Source: Fasciolopsis buskii
Lineage: Eukaryota; Platyhelminthes; Trematoda; Plagiorchiida; Fasciolidae
DNA length: 64,000 bases
Assembly (NCBI GenBank): GCA_008360955.1
Contig: LUCM01008411.1
Coordinates: 186,001 to 250,000, forward strand
Direction: 5' to 3'
Shown here: piece by piece, positions 14,501 to 26,454 of the stretch
How the letters are laid out: each line of letters opens with the position of its first letter
How positions within the stretch are numbered: position 1 is the first letter of the stretch
Notes under the pieces: generated by a model
What the model was told of the DNA's origin: nothing
The model's input: only the letters and a program-made list of their open reading frames with translations
Database searches by the model: none
Translations under genes and position numbers: made by a program

Positions 14501-15027
14501 ATGTTCGCTCTTCTCGTTCGTAGGTCATCAAGATTCCAATTGACCGGTGGTAATTACAGGCCACAGGATAGCTACACCGTATTGGGTGACGGGGTTTGTG
14601 TGCAAATACATAATAGCAACACTATTCTAAACAGGTATAAATACGAGTTGCACTGAATATCTTGTCCTTTACACTTTGCGCGTTCTTCCAGAGTGACCTT
14701 GATAAAGCAATTCACGGACACATGAGACAAACAAACATTGGACAGATACGTTTCACACAGTGTTTCTCTTGTATTGTGTTAACCATGGAACACAATCATC
14801 CCTATAAGTGCCACTTCGTAATTACAGGGGTTACACACAACAGTCGGCTGTCCTTTCCCGTGTAAAGATACCGAACTGTTGTATACATCATGAGAAGTTT
14901 TCCAATGAAATAAAACAGGTTATACCTCTTACGCATAGTGGTATAACACGCTGTTAATTCCGCCATTTAATAAAACCTCCAGAGTTATTGTTATTCTGAA
15001 AATAATCATTGTCATCAGTCGAATTCC
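11593..15027. other. No recognised gene
   Basis: ORFs here are under 100 codons and overlap on both strands (for example 13278-13578) without recognisable motifs. Confidence 0.5.
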
Positions 15028-15210
15028 CTAATCATCATTCGAATCATCATCGTAATCATTATCGTCGTCATCACCCGAATCACCGTAATCATCATCATCA
15101 TCATCGTTATCGTCAACCGACTTATCGGCATCGTTTCGCGAATCATCATCCCCATCAATGGTGACGAAGAGTAATTCGTCTAAAGGGTTTTTGGCATAAT
15201 AAAGAAAACA
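15028..15210 (-). repeat. Imperfect GAT-rich tract with an Asp-rich open frame
   Basis: The plus strand is an imperfect atc/att/gtc repeat. On the minus strand it reads as an uninterrupted acidic frame (LLFVTIDGDDDSRNDADKSV, then runs of D with N, S, G and Y) ending in TAG at 15028-15030. A decayed trinucleotide microsatellite would explain it; a short acidic exon is the alternative. It lies just 3' of gene B. Confidence 0.4.
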
Positions 15211-15340
15211 GACTCACGAAGAATCATGCAATCTCATTCACAAATAATATCATTTTCTCACAGGTACGTGTATTCAATTGACTACCAGGCCTTTTTTACA
15301 GTTCCAGAAGAACAAGTGGATAATTTTGCAATGAAAAGAT

Positions 15341-15346
15341 TTTATT
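15341..15346 (-). terminator. Polyadenylation signal overlapping the gene B stop codon
   Basis: On the minus strand the last codons read gac acc aaa taa aat, so AATAAA starts inside the final Lys codon and contains the whole TAA stop. If used, cleavage 10-30 bases downstream would leave almost no 3' UTR. No better signal was noticed close by. Confidence 0.4.
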
Positions 15347-18300
15347 TGGTGTCCAGTATACGCTTCAGCGAAATGACTGATTGTTGTGCTTGTGAACATT
15401 TGGCTACGGTACCTTTCTGAAGATCGGACACCATGCAACTTTGTGCTATGGGAACACAATCCGTGCAGGTTTGACAAGCGTTCGAGTAGACCGTACTAGT
15501 TTTGGTGGATGGGGTTCCTGAAATGAGACGAAACAGGTAGAACCAATTTGAGATGGCGAATGTCCGCGGCTTTTGTAAACCAGAAGAGTCGGGAACCTTG
15601 TTCGGTTGAATTAACAGACAACGGGGCAAGCTAACAGGTTTCCAAAATCAAATTAAAACTATCTGTGGAGGGGGTAAGTAGTGTTGTTTCGTTCATACTG
15701 CCGGTCTTGTGCTATTGCACGGATCCTCGTAGAGGTCACGTGATTCGTGCAACAAAATTCCCAAGAAAAAAAAGACGAAAAGGAGCTAGATATCTGATTA
15801 GTCATATTTGTCAGCCAATGCTTTTGTCAACTTTGGTATTGCTATTTTAGTGTTATCCAGGCAGATTGGACACATTTCACACGAAGCATAAACCGCCATA
15901 GAATGGTAGTAGCAATTGCATGACTCTTATGCGGCGTAACAATGGATCATAGTTTAGCAATGACTTTCCTCAATTGATTTCTTTTCCCATTTTTTTTTAA
16001 CTTTTAACTTCATTTTGTCCTATGGTAACCGATTTGAAGACAACAAGTTCGCTTACCGATGCATTCATCAAGAGGTGAACCATGTAGTCATTCCGACCAT
16101 TGTCCGAATTGACTGTTTCTTTGATTTGTCCATTCGAACTAGAAATGATTAACACACCTGTCGACCAAAGTCATTTCCGATCAAGGCCATGCTAACCAGC
16201 TGCTCATTCGTATCAGTTGACACTTCAGCACACAGACCACATAGAACTGGTCCTACCTGATCCTAGGGGTAAACCAACAGAACATCGGGATGGTAACCCT
16301 TGATGTTTGGCTATTCTAATTTTCGTGTTACTCTCGTCGATCACATTGTACTGCTGTTTCATTCTTATAAGGTCGGTCGAGCCTTGATACCACGTGGTGA
16401 ATGATTTTATAAGACCGCATGAACTACTACTAACACAGACAAAGTAGCAAAGCCCTATAAGTTATGTTCAGATCCTTCTTTATACTAAGGGTGCCTGCAC
16501 AGAAGTCACCTATCGGCGGGAGTTGATTACTGTTCATTGTGGAACTCGGCAAGACATAAGTGCAATATCATCACTTGGTAAAGTTCAGGAAACGGTTGAC
16601 AGCATGCATGGAAGCCTACTTAATAAGGAATTGGACCCACAATCTTTCGTCCGGAATTTACATCTCAGTTAGAACGCGATGCTTCCTGACAAAAATCCAA
16701 TAGCTGCACTGTGTTTTCTGGTTTCTTAATGATCGGCTAGGCTTTGATATCAGGTGGTGAGTAATTTCGTGAATCTGACATTTATATGACGTACTCTTAA
16801 TAAAATTAAATTGATGAAATGACATTCACGCAATTGGGCCCCACTAAGAGGATGATGATTTTACCTTTTCAGTATTTTGTGCGCGCATAAAAGTGGATAA
16901 AAGGTAGATAACATGATAAGTAAAGGCATTTGTCTCGAGCCCCGATTACCTAATAGTGGCTTGAAATACGTTTCTTCGTTAACCTCATATTTGCTCCGCT
17001 TTATGTGCCTCGCCAATGACCAGTTAGAATTCCGGTTTTTCTGACTATCGCAAAAGTCTTGCGTCATCGCTCTTATCAGCCACTTCCATATGTGTTCAGG
17101 TATTCGTTGTGAAAGCCATCGGATCGCTAGGCAACTGCTGCTATTTTCACGAGTATCCATTTTCATCTCCCAATTGTCCACTAAATGTGCAATTTTTAGG
17201 AGATAACCAACAATTATTTCCTAAAATTCCGTTGTTTTGCATATAAAATCAGGTACAACCGTCAAACGTTCTCCCACGCTGGAGCTCAGTAATTTTCCTA
17301 AGACCTATTAAAATATGCCACGTGGTGGTATTGTCGATGTTTCGATGAGCCGTTGGGAATCAGCTCGGCTAACGAAATGGCTAAGGCTTTCGACTCCCAG
17401 TCGTTCGTCTCAGGTTTGCGTCCTACTTAAGGCGTGATAGGTAGGTACTGCTGATGCTTCCTAACAAAGATAAAATATCGGTACAGTGCTTTCTTGATTT
17501 CCAGTGGCAATTTGGACGTTGACACTGCATGACGAATAATTTGGAAAAGAAACTTATTGATCACTCTATCCAGCAGAAAATGAGATGATGCATTTTGAAT
17601 TTTATCTACACATTTCAGAGAAACTTCTCCAAAACAATAAGTAAGAAAAAGAGAAAACCAGTTGTACTTTCCTGACACACACCTCTTATCCCATGGCATC
17701 AGCAAGAAAGTGAATTCTGTAACGCCTTATCTGCATGGTTCTGGTAACTCAATTAGTCTGATAACAAAATTCACCACAATATTTAGGAATTTTTCAATGT
17801 TGTTTGGAATCGTGTAAAAGCCTTTGGGACTTCCTATCCAAATGACTTATTGGAATCCCTTCTCCGCTGGTCTAAAATATGATCAATCTTAAATGGTCAC
17901 ATTTACAGGAACGGATTGATTGCCCTGGCATTGCCCTATCATTCGCTTGGGAATGTACACTTGACCGAACTTGCGGAAAACAGATGGGTTCCATTCCAAG
18001 CCGAATATGTTGGACGTGAATTCCAATAATCATGGCATCCTTAGGAAATATTATGGGTAATGGAGCAGAGCATTCCGTTTACCCGTGTCGTCTGATGCTC
18101 AGGAAACGATTCGAACTTCCTGGGGGGAGGGGATTGTAATTATTCGCAAGCATCAAACTCATGCTTACATCCGAAAGATGTTTGTAACTTAACTTCACTC
18201 GACAACTTGGGTGTCGGAAACCTTCTGACTTTTAACTCTGTCTAATTTCTTTCAATCGGTTCGGTCGCAGAACATAACAAATAACTTTATTTCACACATC

Positions 18301-19260
18301 GGTTTCACTCTTTTTCCGATTATCAATAAAACAGCAACTGTACCAAATCCCATGTTCCTTGGCATTTCTTAAAAGGTAATAAACACTTCTGTCAATCTGA
18401 CAGATAACCAAGCATGATTATATTTCATTATTATATTTGACGATCATCGGTTGCGCTTTTTCTACAGAGGTGTATGTTCAGAATTGCATATGTTAGCAAG
18501 ATGAGCTTTCTATGAAATTGGAGTCTTTGTGATTATAAGTCCATATTGGAAAGTCAAAACCGATTGCACACGGTCCCGATTTTAATCCAATAAGAAATCT
18601 ATCAATATGACTCTGAAAGAACGTGGTTCGTAATGAAAAGCACTTTCCAACAATGATGAACCACGAATGATCCTTTTTCATGACTGACAAGAATTCATTA
18701 ACAACATCCAAATATCAACGGTGAAAGGCAAGCAAACAAGGTGTGTTTCACTTTTCCATCCAAATGTGAAACAAGCCCTATACTAATCCTAGGAACATGC
18801 CTAGGTGTTCTCCAATGGCGTTGTAATCGAATTTACAATTATTTCGAATCCGTAGTCACCCTAGGTCTTATTGGAGTGTAAATCTGACTTGAAGATTTCG
18901 GATAATGTATCAAAAAAGGAATGTCGTTTATCGATAATCTTCAAGTAGATCTACTATCTCTTAGCTATCTAGAGCTATGTAATTTTACACTTTACGGCAA
19001 CGGTACTTTTGAACATTGTTTTCTATCGCCATTCATCTGGTACAGTTTTGTGAAGCAATTTAGCACAAACATATCACCCAGACATTTAACTTACCACACT
19101 TTTTTTTATTCAGCCCCTTTTTATAGCATTCAAATAGGACATTGTTAATCAGGGAATTGCATTCTGACACACTGGGCGGATTCGTCGATTTGGACCAGAA
19201 ACAACCCGAGACTGATCCGATCACAATAGCACCAAGGACGAAGAGAAACAGCCACATTCC
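15342..19260 (-). CDS. Gene B: small secreted 8-Cys protein, two coding exons recognised
   Basis: Exons at 19095-19260 (166 nt) and 15342-15517 (176 nt) are separated by a 3577-nt intron. The donor is TGTG then GTAAGTT and the acceptor is TCATTTCAG; the join is phase 1 and forms a Gly codon. An ATG lies four bases into the first exon and gives the leader MWLFLFVLGAIVIGSVSG. Next come a Cys, then C-x10-C-x9-C (VLFECYK, NKKKC), and in the last exon C-x2-C-x2-C-x6-C-x12-C followed by SQAQQSVISLKR. From that ATG the product is 112 residues. A clear acceptor (acattcgtag) sits just before the ATG, so a 5' exon or spliced leader may precede it. The intron carries two decayed hammerhead-SINE copies. 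I do not recognise the family; an extracellular disulfide-stabilised protein is inferred. Confidence 0.75.
16345..16785 (+). mobile_element. Degenerate hammerhead-SINE copy (copy E), in the gene B intron
   Basis: It matches the hammerhead/tRNA-derived repeat at 28.9-29.4 kb in order: a tail (taccacgtggtgaatgattt), a spacer (gtgcctgcacagaagtcacc, then gcaatatcatcacttgg), a tRNA-like part too decayed to fold, ribozyme remnants (gatgcttcctgacaaaaatc) and a second tail (tatcaggtggtgagtaattt). The ribozyme core is lost. It lies inside the long intron of gene B, antisense to that gene. Confidence 0.55.
17305..17540 (+). mobile_element. Degenerate hammerhead-SINE copy (copy D), in the gene B intron
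   Basis: It contains a recognisable tRNA-like segment (aatggctaaggctttcgact) and a ribozyme remnant beginning gtactgctgatgcttcctaa. The hammerhead core is damaged: CTGATGA has become CTGATGC and GAAA has become AAAA, so no cleavage is expected. It sits in the gene B intron, about 0.5 kb from copy E and in the same orientation. Confidence 0.6.
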
Positions 19261-19834
19261 CTACGAATGTACAGCGAATGACAATGAGTGGCATTCACGA
19301 ATTGAGCAATCCATACTCGGATGTGGTTTTTCATTCGGAAATTTGTCCGGGACTTTGAAAATCACTCACATCTTCTTGGACTAGGATAATCAGCCCCCTT
19401 CCGGGCCGAGGTCTTTTCTGTGTTATCTTATGTATTTCTCACAATCTGTTTACTGGGCATATCAAAAAAGAGTGAAAATGCTAACATCGTCACGTATAAA
19501 CGAGTTCTCTGACTCGAATAATTCGGTCTGACGATGCCCACGACTAACACAGGAAAAAAGATTAGGACTGAGCGATATTAATGACTTGAATATGAGACGC
19601 TATTTTCTCCGCATCGAAGTTAACTACTGAAAACGGATATGCATTAGCTCTCGCTGAAAATTGCCGGCGTAATGCTCACATTACAGTTTTTATGATTTCG
19701 GGCGACAAGAACAGAAGGAAAAACTATTACAACAACAAAATGTAGAAAACAACAAGGGAAAAACAATGTGTTGACAATTTGGACATTATCCAAATAAATA
19801 TCGTACCCGGTCATATGACCTTGATTACAGGTCA

Positions 19835-20609
19835 GTGTGGATAGACAAAAGGAAATTTATTATTAAAACATACGGCGATATACTAGATGATCGTGGAAGT
19901 AATCGGTCTTCGTGCACACAGAAGGCTCGAGTACTATTCACTAATTTGAACCATCCGCGGTGTCGGCGTGACATTCGATTATTCATCAAAGGTCTAGTAA
20001 ACAAATCACCAATGAGTTCACTATTGCTCCACCACTCCAAACACATGGCCACTGACACCCGAAGATGAGCGGAAATTTCCGGTGTTTGAATACCGTTGAC
20101 TTCGTAGTATTGGTATAATATGATGGGAAATTTTTACGAGTAACCAACAAGTTAGGCATAGGTACTGGGTTCTCGGGTACAGTCTTAAGGACAATCACCG
20201 AATGTGAATAGACTGAGGTAATTGGGACATGATTCACTTATGCGCACAGAACGAATGCTCGGTTATCTGTTGTTCTTCGAGACAAGTGATGGTTGGAAGA
20301 TGGTTTGGGTTGGACAATCGATAATATGTTAAATTATGAAAATTTTAACCATTGGACTGGCTCGTATGTGGGCAGTTAGACTACCGAGTTGGAGTCTACG
20401 AGATTTCCCGAAACGATGATTGGAGAGGATTCGATGTGGATCAGTTATGCATTTCGTGGCATTCTTTCTTCTTCGACACCGTTCCTGGGCTTACTATTTT
20501 AACGTCGTAATTTATTGATCCACGTTTATTTTACTGTTTGTCCTAATGCTGATTGAGATGCGAACAGAACCGGAGTGTTTTTGTGCATTTTTAGCGATTG
20601 TACAAACTG
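19835..20609 (+). pseudogene. RTE-like non-LTR retrotransposon, 3' end (copy 1)
   Basis: The translation includes KARVLFTNLNHPRCRRDIRL, the conserved stretch after the reverse transcriptase domain of flatworm RTE elements, which are non-LTR retrotransposons that copy by target-primed reverse transcription. Further on, stop-interrupted frames give VNRLR.LGHDSLMRTERMLG and SWSLRDFPKR, the usual C-terminal motifs. Stops and frameshifts make it inactive. From 19925 to 20609 it is almost identical to 25770-26454, while upstream the two diverge sharply. Confidence 0.65.
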
Positions 20610-22109
20610 GAAATCTGAACGGGACTTGGTACGGATAACACTTTCATCAGTTTAGTTGCGAGGTCATCGGAACCAAACTGACCGTCCCACCCGGAACTAT
20701 TGTAGTTTAGTCAAATACTTAACTGAAATATCATTCGAGTTCATATTGCAATGTTCAGCCTGTGGCATGAAGCCTGTGAGTATTATTACTGTGAAAAGAG
20801 ATGAGTGGCTATATTGTACTTTCACACCACTCAAGTTCGCTTTGCAGAATCAGTCAAAATCTTTAGAAACACAGTCAACTAAAAGAGTCACACAAAAGAT
20901 ATCGTAGGACTCACTTGCACGGAAATCCACATTACTGCTCCACCCAATCCGTTTTGGGGCCTGATTTTTCACATCTTTTATATTGTGGTTTTTCATGACT
21001 TTCCAAGAGCAACGTCGTGTCATTCGCAAACAGGTTGACCATTTTTTTTTCAATCTGTCTGACGAGGTGTGTTAGCAAAATAGATCAAGAGACCAAAAAA
21101 TACAACAAAAAGCGGACAACTCAAACCAGTCGATTATCCAACTGTGAGATGGTGATTTCGCTCGACCATCCGTTCTGGCTTTGCCTGAGTACATGACTCA
21201 ACCCTTAGATGCTTGTACACCCGATGACTTCACCAATGACACAAGTTTGACATTGAAGGTGGGAACATAAGACCGCGTTCGTTGACCATTTTGTGACTAC
21301 AAGCCGACGTCATTCAAGCGTTTAAGCATTAGGTTTTAGACAGCTTACGGTCAACAAGACATGTTCAAACATCACGAATGTGTGCTTCATGTAGAAAGAA
21401 TACTCACTTCGCCTAAGGTTTGATTCATGTCACGGTACACCTTCCGATTGCAAAATGGTTGCGATCAAACGCGACAGGCGTACGACGATCAAAGACATCC
21501 AAACCTGGACAACTGAGCAGTCCAAGCTGGTTACCTACGGAAAGTCTTCAGTCATGCTTGTTTGACTCCAAGTCACTGAATCACTGATTTATTCATCTGT
21601 TAAGCTATCGTTTCACTTAGGCAATTAGTGGAATGGTTCTTTTTAGTAATACGCCAATTTGAAACGGAAATCATTCATGAATTCATTCTAACAATGAGAC
21701 AATACAACGGAAAGCGGAAAGGCGGCAACCAGAAAGACCAAGGCGATGGGGGGAACTACGCAGACAAAACCATTGGGTGTTCGAACAGACTTCCTTTCTA
21801 ATATCACAGGGAGCAAAATTTCAAAGACGCCACTTTAAAATCACGCTATACTCAAGCCACGACCTGTTTAACAAAACTAACTTGTATGTAGTTCACCAAA
21901 GTTCACCAAATTTCTTGGCAATTTTTACCAACGCTTTTTGGCAACAGCACTTTTAACGATGAAATAAAGGCTTTCCTTTTTGTTTGCACCGAGGCCAAAA
22001 AGTTTTTGCTTGAGTGCAGACACGAAGCGCAACGCAAGCACTTCATGTGGCTCCGGTAAGTCAAAACCCCCAGCACGTGTTGACAACAGGACGGTAATTA
22101 GCACACGAA

Positions 22110-22530
22110 AACACAATCATGGAACCGCTCCTGTCGGAGACCGCCGATGTCTACGTAGTATCGCTTGGATTGGATGGAGTGACGGGGTGAGTAATGTGAA
22201 GATGAGGAATCTAGTACTAGGTGCCAATTCCTAGAATACCTTGTTTCAGCGTATGAAACTTAGTAGACTATGCTGGTCGGGTCACGTGTTGCGTATGTCG
22301 AACACTCGTCTACCAGATCGTGCCCTATTTTGCGTTTCTCTCACGAAGTGGAAGAAGCCATATGGCAACGTGGAATGAGAAAATGTACAGCGAACTTGGG
22401 TAAAGTAGGTGTCTCACGTCTTCGTGGTCAGTGTCCGAAAGACTCGTCAACCAGCTGGCTAGAGTCACTGAAGGATATGGCAATGAATCGCGGACAGCGG
22501 CCATCGCGTTGTCATTTTTAATCGAATCAG
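22110..22530 (+). pseudogene. RTE-like retrotransposon 3' fragment
   Basis: Broken frames give RRCLRSIAWIGWSDGVSNVK, then NLVLGANS, and finally KVGVSRLRGQCPKDSSTSWL with ESLKDMA. These match, in order, the C-terminal motifs RCLRSIARI-W, VSN-EVR-VLG and RLRGWGPKDS-WLETLKDMA of flatworm RTE polyproteins. Frameshifts near 22235 and 22400 show it is dead. No upstream part of the element is attached. Confidence 0.6.
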
Positions 22531-23371
22531 AATGATTGAAAGGGTTCGTTTGTACAGTTCGATTGTGTTCCGTATATTGGCTGCAACAGCGTCGTATATT
22601 TTCCCGCCTGCGTAGGTCCACGCCCTGTTCCTTTGGATATTCACTCTTTTCATAGAAACGCGTAACTCTGGGGAAAGGCAGCGGTCAGTGAGGCTTGCTC
22701 TGCTGTTTAACGCTGAACGATGAAGATGATCCCGTCGGACATACAACAATCACATGGTCACAGACATCCAGTAATTCTGGCAAAAGAGTTCATCAATCTG
22801 TTCGGTCTCATGATTTAGTCCACTGACCTTAGTGGGTTTCATATTTCATTCTCCTCTTCTTACAGAAAGTTTTTCTTTCAAACGGCAAAATTTGCATTTG
22901 TCCACCTCACTTTAGGTTCTTCTCTAAGGCGTGGGATAGTTGGAAGGTGAACTAAAGTGGTGAGTCTGTCATATAGCAAAATCGTATGTAAGAATTATCT
23001 AGTGAACTGACTCTTATCGGCCCAGTTAGAATCCCGGGTTAGGGTTAACGAGATCGCCAAGCGACGGTTACAGGCAACAGATAATACAATCCAGTGTTAT
23101 AGTCAGGGGCAATCATGCACTGGAAATCTTTCTTCTGCTACATTCTACTTCGTATTACTTACCTCTGCTTCATCTTTCACCAGCTCTCGTTTTCAGCTGC
23201 TTTAAATGGATTGCGTATTCGGGTGGTGATAAGCCAGAACGAGGTGGTATCTTTGTCATGAGGGCTTAATATGAAGTGACATGATGCATATACATATTTC
23301 AGGAACTCATCATACATCCATGAAGAACACCCTTTGACTGACCGCGCTACAATTCTGTCATCGTTATTTCG

Positions 23372-23990
23372 TTGTATTCTTGCCGGATATTTGGTTCCAT
23401 TATCGTCTCCGTTCGCCGCTATAATCGATCAGAATTACTGTTGTTTAAAAACCATATTGTTTTTCAACGTGGACTGGGTTCACGAATTGTTGCACCTCAA
23501 AGATCTTCTTATCCATCTAGGATAGGAGCTCGGGCTAGCTGGCATGCAGCTCTTAAATGCACCCTTTCGGCCAAGATTTCCATTTCAAAAATGTTGAGTG
23601 CCAAAATCAGCTCTCTGATTACGAAAATATCGCATCTATCCATCGCAGTTCGATCACCGATCCATGTTCACACGTGTATCATTTGCATACAAGAAACTTG
23701 GCTGGACTCGGATATCGCTGATTTACTCGCTTCGATAGACAACTCCATACTCAATCGGCAGGACAGAGTTTCGGACAAGAAGATTGGAGTCAGTGTGGCA
23801 ACATACGTAAACTCTTTCTGGACTGGCATGTCCGGAGTTCTTTGTACGTACACTCTAAACGGAAATGACTGTCTCTTTCAGATCACACGCATCCTCCGCA
23901 CAACGATCTATCACAGTGCCGCTCTCAAATTTCAACGCAATCCGCTTTTCGTTCCAAACCCTCTGGAATAAACGTCTGCAGGAACTCCAC
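23372..23990 (+). pseudogene. Internally deleted CR1/Jockey-like non-LTR element
   Basis: Residues near 23677-23820 (CIQETWLDSDIADLLASIDN, then RQDRVSDKK and ATYVNSFW) fit the start of a non-LTR endonuclease domain, with the ETW motif that carries the catalytic Glu. By 23880 the frame reads ITRILRTTIYHSAALKFQRN with PLFVPNPLE, the C-terminal end of the same family (compare FQHDPLFNPYPLES at 62.2 kb). The reverse transcriptase is therefore missing, removed by a deletion of more than 2 kb relative to a full element. Confidence 0.55.
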
Positions 23991-24229
23991 TGTCCTATAT
24001 TTAGCACGCATTTTGAAAAACCGTGACCAATTTTTATCTTAATACCTGAACAACCTGTCATAATGTGCTTTGATTATTCCTCGATCAGTCTTTTTTCATA
24101 TTTTACAAGGTGATGAATGTAATTTTTTTCATATTTTTCTACCCCATGTTTTTTCGACTGAAATGTGACATTACTTCTTGTACGCAAAAGTCTGTACACT
24201 ACAATACAAAGAAATACAACTTTATGTCT

Positions 24230-24770
24230 CAAAAGCTGCAGGAAGAGCCGCTTGTTTCCCGGTGCATTTTAGCGAGCGGTTTGGGTGCACTAGTTACCAA
24301 ACCAATTCACAAATAGTTTTCACATCAGGATTTATTAGATTACTTATAAATAGGCACAAGCACCGATCCACGCCACTCCTTAGGAATTTCCTCTCGTGCT
24401 CAGATTGACCCAGAGGGTTTTGTTAACTACAATGTCAACACGTCGACACCATCTTTGAAGAAGAACGCGGCAACGGTCTGTCGGATGCAATTGCTCCATA
24501 CCTTTAAAGAAATCCTACGTCCCTGATCACATCCATTGTGGTTAGAGGACTGGTAGACGCCAGCACCAGTTTACTTTCTCGCATTAAACGTTCCACTGGG
24601 GTCATGAGCCAATTAAACTGCTCCCTAAATTGTTCTGCACAAAACCTCAGGCTACGTTTTTGGGAGTGAATCACTGTGCCGTCGGATTCCTTACTCACCT
24701 TGATTACGCTGGCAAAGTTCGCAACTATGGACAATGGCTGCAGCCTTTTCTCCCTCCTCACATTTCCTTA
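24230..24770 (-). pseudogene. RTE-like retrotransposon fragment, fingers region of the reverse transcriptase
   Basis: The minus-strand frames read SDGTVIHSQKRSLRFCAEQF, REQFNW, SPLTTMDVIRDVGFL, then after frameshifts EIPKEWRGSVLVPIYKK and CENYLWIGLVTSAPKPLAKM. This is the order of the linker and N-terminal reverse transcriptase motifs (EIP-W-S-VPIYKKGD--CENYRGISL) in flatworm RTE elements. It is opposite in orientation to the neighbouring fragment starting at 25.2 kb, so they are separate insertions or a rearranged copy. Confidence 0.6.
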
Positions 24771-25214
24771 TCATTCAATGCTTACGATCATTTCTCATGC
24801 TCTTGGTCAGTTGACGTATCAGGGCTTTGCGTGTTTCCTCGACTGTTTCATCCGGGGAAGGAATTTGCAAGCATTCAACAAAATAATTAAAATCCAAGTT
24901 ACCCATCGTTTCTGATGGTAATGTATCAAGGAGTCCATCGTGACCGTTGTAGGGCTTCTTTTGTCTTCCATTCCTTGGCGTGATATGACGGCTTGCTTGC
25001 CTCCACTACTCAACGATCTATGCACCACTGATTTTGTTATTCATTAAAGTTTTTTGGACGAAGACTGTTAGGGAGTTCAAACACTAAGCAGAAGAACGAT
25101 TAGGGTTCCCAACCAAAACCTCTGGTTCCAGTGGCCCTCGCGTAAATGTATGCTTAAAAAATCTGGCCGCTTCCATTCCTGTAGCGGTTTCATTTACCTT
25201 TTTTTTCCTTTTGT

Positions 25215-26454
25215 CAATGATCTGAGAACGCAGGCGCTTGATTCATGGACTCATTATTTTTTGATTTGGAAGCGGCGTTTGACTCAGTAAATCGTGCTGT
25301 CCTGTGGCACTGGTTCTCTTAAAAGGGTATGCTGGAGAAATCTATTTCACTCATCCAGTACCTCTATGTTACAAACTGAAATCAAGTTGCACATATGGGG
25401 ACGATTCTGTTGAGTTCATTACGAGAGGTGGTGTTCTTCAGGGTTGACCTCCTTCAATGTTTGGTTTCACTTTGTCATTGATGTCTGACTGACAACGTTA
25501 TCTTCATGTGGGAATAGGGTAACTGGTATTTTTCCAAGCAGGAACTTGTCAGACTTAGAATATGAAGACGATATTGCGCTACTAAGTAAAATTTACGTAA
25601 GCTACGATAGCGTCGGTATGATTGGTATGAATCTTGCCCCTTCGAAATGTGAAATTCCATCACTGGACTGGATCTGGCTAGGGAGCAACTGGATGAGGTG
25701 GACAGACTCAGTTACTTGCACCACATCTGGTGGCCATTCGTCGGAAGAAGGCCTTTGCGCACATATAAGGCTCGAGTACTATTCACTAATTTGAACCATC
25801 CGCGGTGTCGGCGTGACATTCGATTATTCATCAAAGGTCTAGTAAACAAATCACCAATGAGTTCACTATTGCTCCACCACTCCAAACACATGGCCACTGA
25901 CACCCGAAGATGAGCGGAAATTTCCGGTGTTTGAATACCGTTGACTTCGTAGTATTGGTATAATATGATGGGAAATTTTTACGAGTAACCAACAAGTTAG
26001 GCATAGGTACTGGGTTCTCGGGTACAGTCTTAAGGACAATCACCGAATGTGAATAGACTGAGGTAATTGGGACATGATTCACTTATGCGCACAGAACGAA
26101 TGCTCGGTTATCTGTTGTTCTTCGAGACAAGTGATGGTTGGAAGATGGTTTGGGTTGGACAATCGATAATATGTTAAATTATGAAAATTTTAACCATTGG
26201 ACTGGCTCGTATGTGGGCAGTTAGACTACCGAGTTGGAGTCTACGAGATTTCCCGAAACGATGATTGGAGAGGATTCGATGTGGATCAGTTATGCATTTC
26301 GTGGCATTCTTTCTTCTTCGACACCGTTCCTGGGCTTACTATTTTAACGTCGTAATTTATTGATCCACGTTTATTTTACTGTTTGTCCTAATGCTGATTG
26401 AGATGCGAACAGAACCGGAGTGTTTTTGTGCATTTTTAGCGACTGTACAAACTG
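25215..26454 (+). pseudogene. RTE-like retrotransposon, reverse transcriptase to 3' end (copy 2)
   Basis: Decayed frames give DLEAAFDSVNRAVLWHWFS, then GGVLQG.PPSMF (the RQGCPLSP motif with a stop), then LEYEDDIALLSK (the catalytic Y-x-DD box with Glu replacing the usual Ala), APSKCEI, and KARVLFTNLNHPRCRRDIRL. The last part, 25770-26454, is nearly identical to copy 1. Several stops make it non-functional, and the upstream endonuclease domain was not recognised. Confidence 0.65.

Noticed and set aside
4390..14560. Similarity between 4396-4450 and 14496-14560 (aatgttcg.tcttct.gttcgt)
   Set aside because: Only about 30 bases agree by eye; too short to call a repeat family.
19336..19370. GTGAGT donor upstream of gene B as its exon 1
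   Set aside because: Splicing there would create an out-of-frame ATG across the junction; no in-frame start precedes it.
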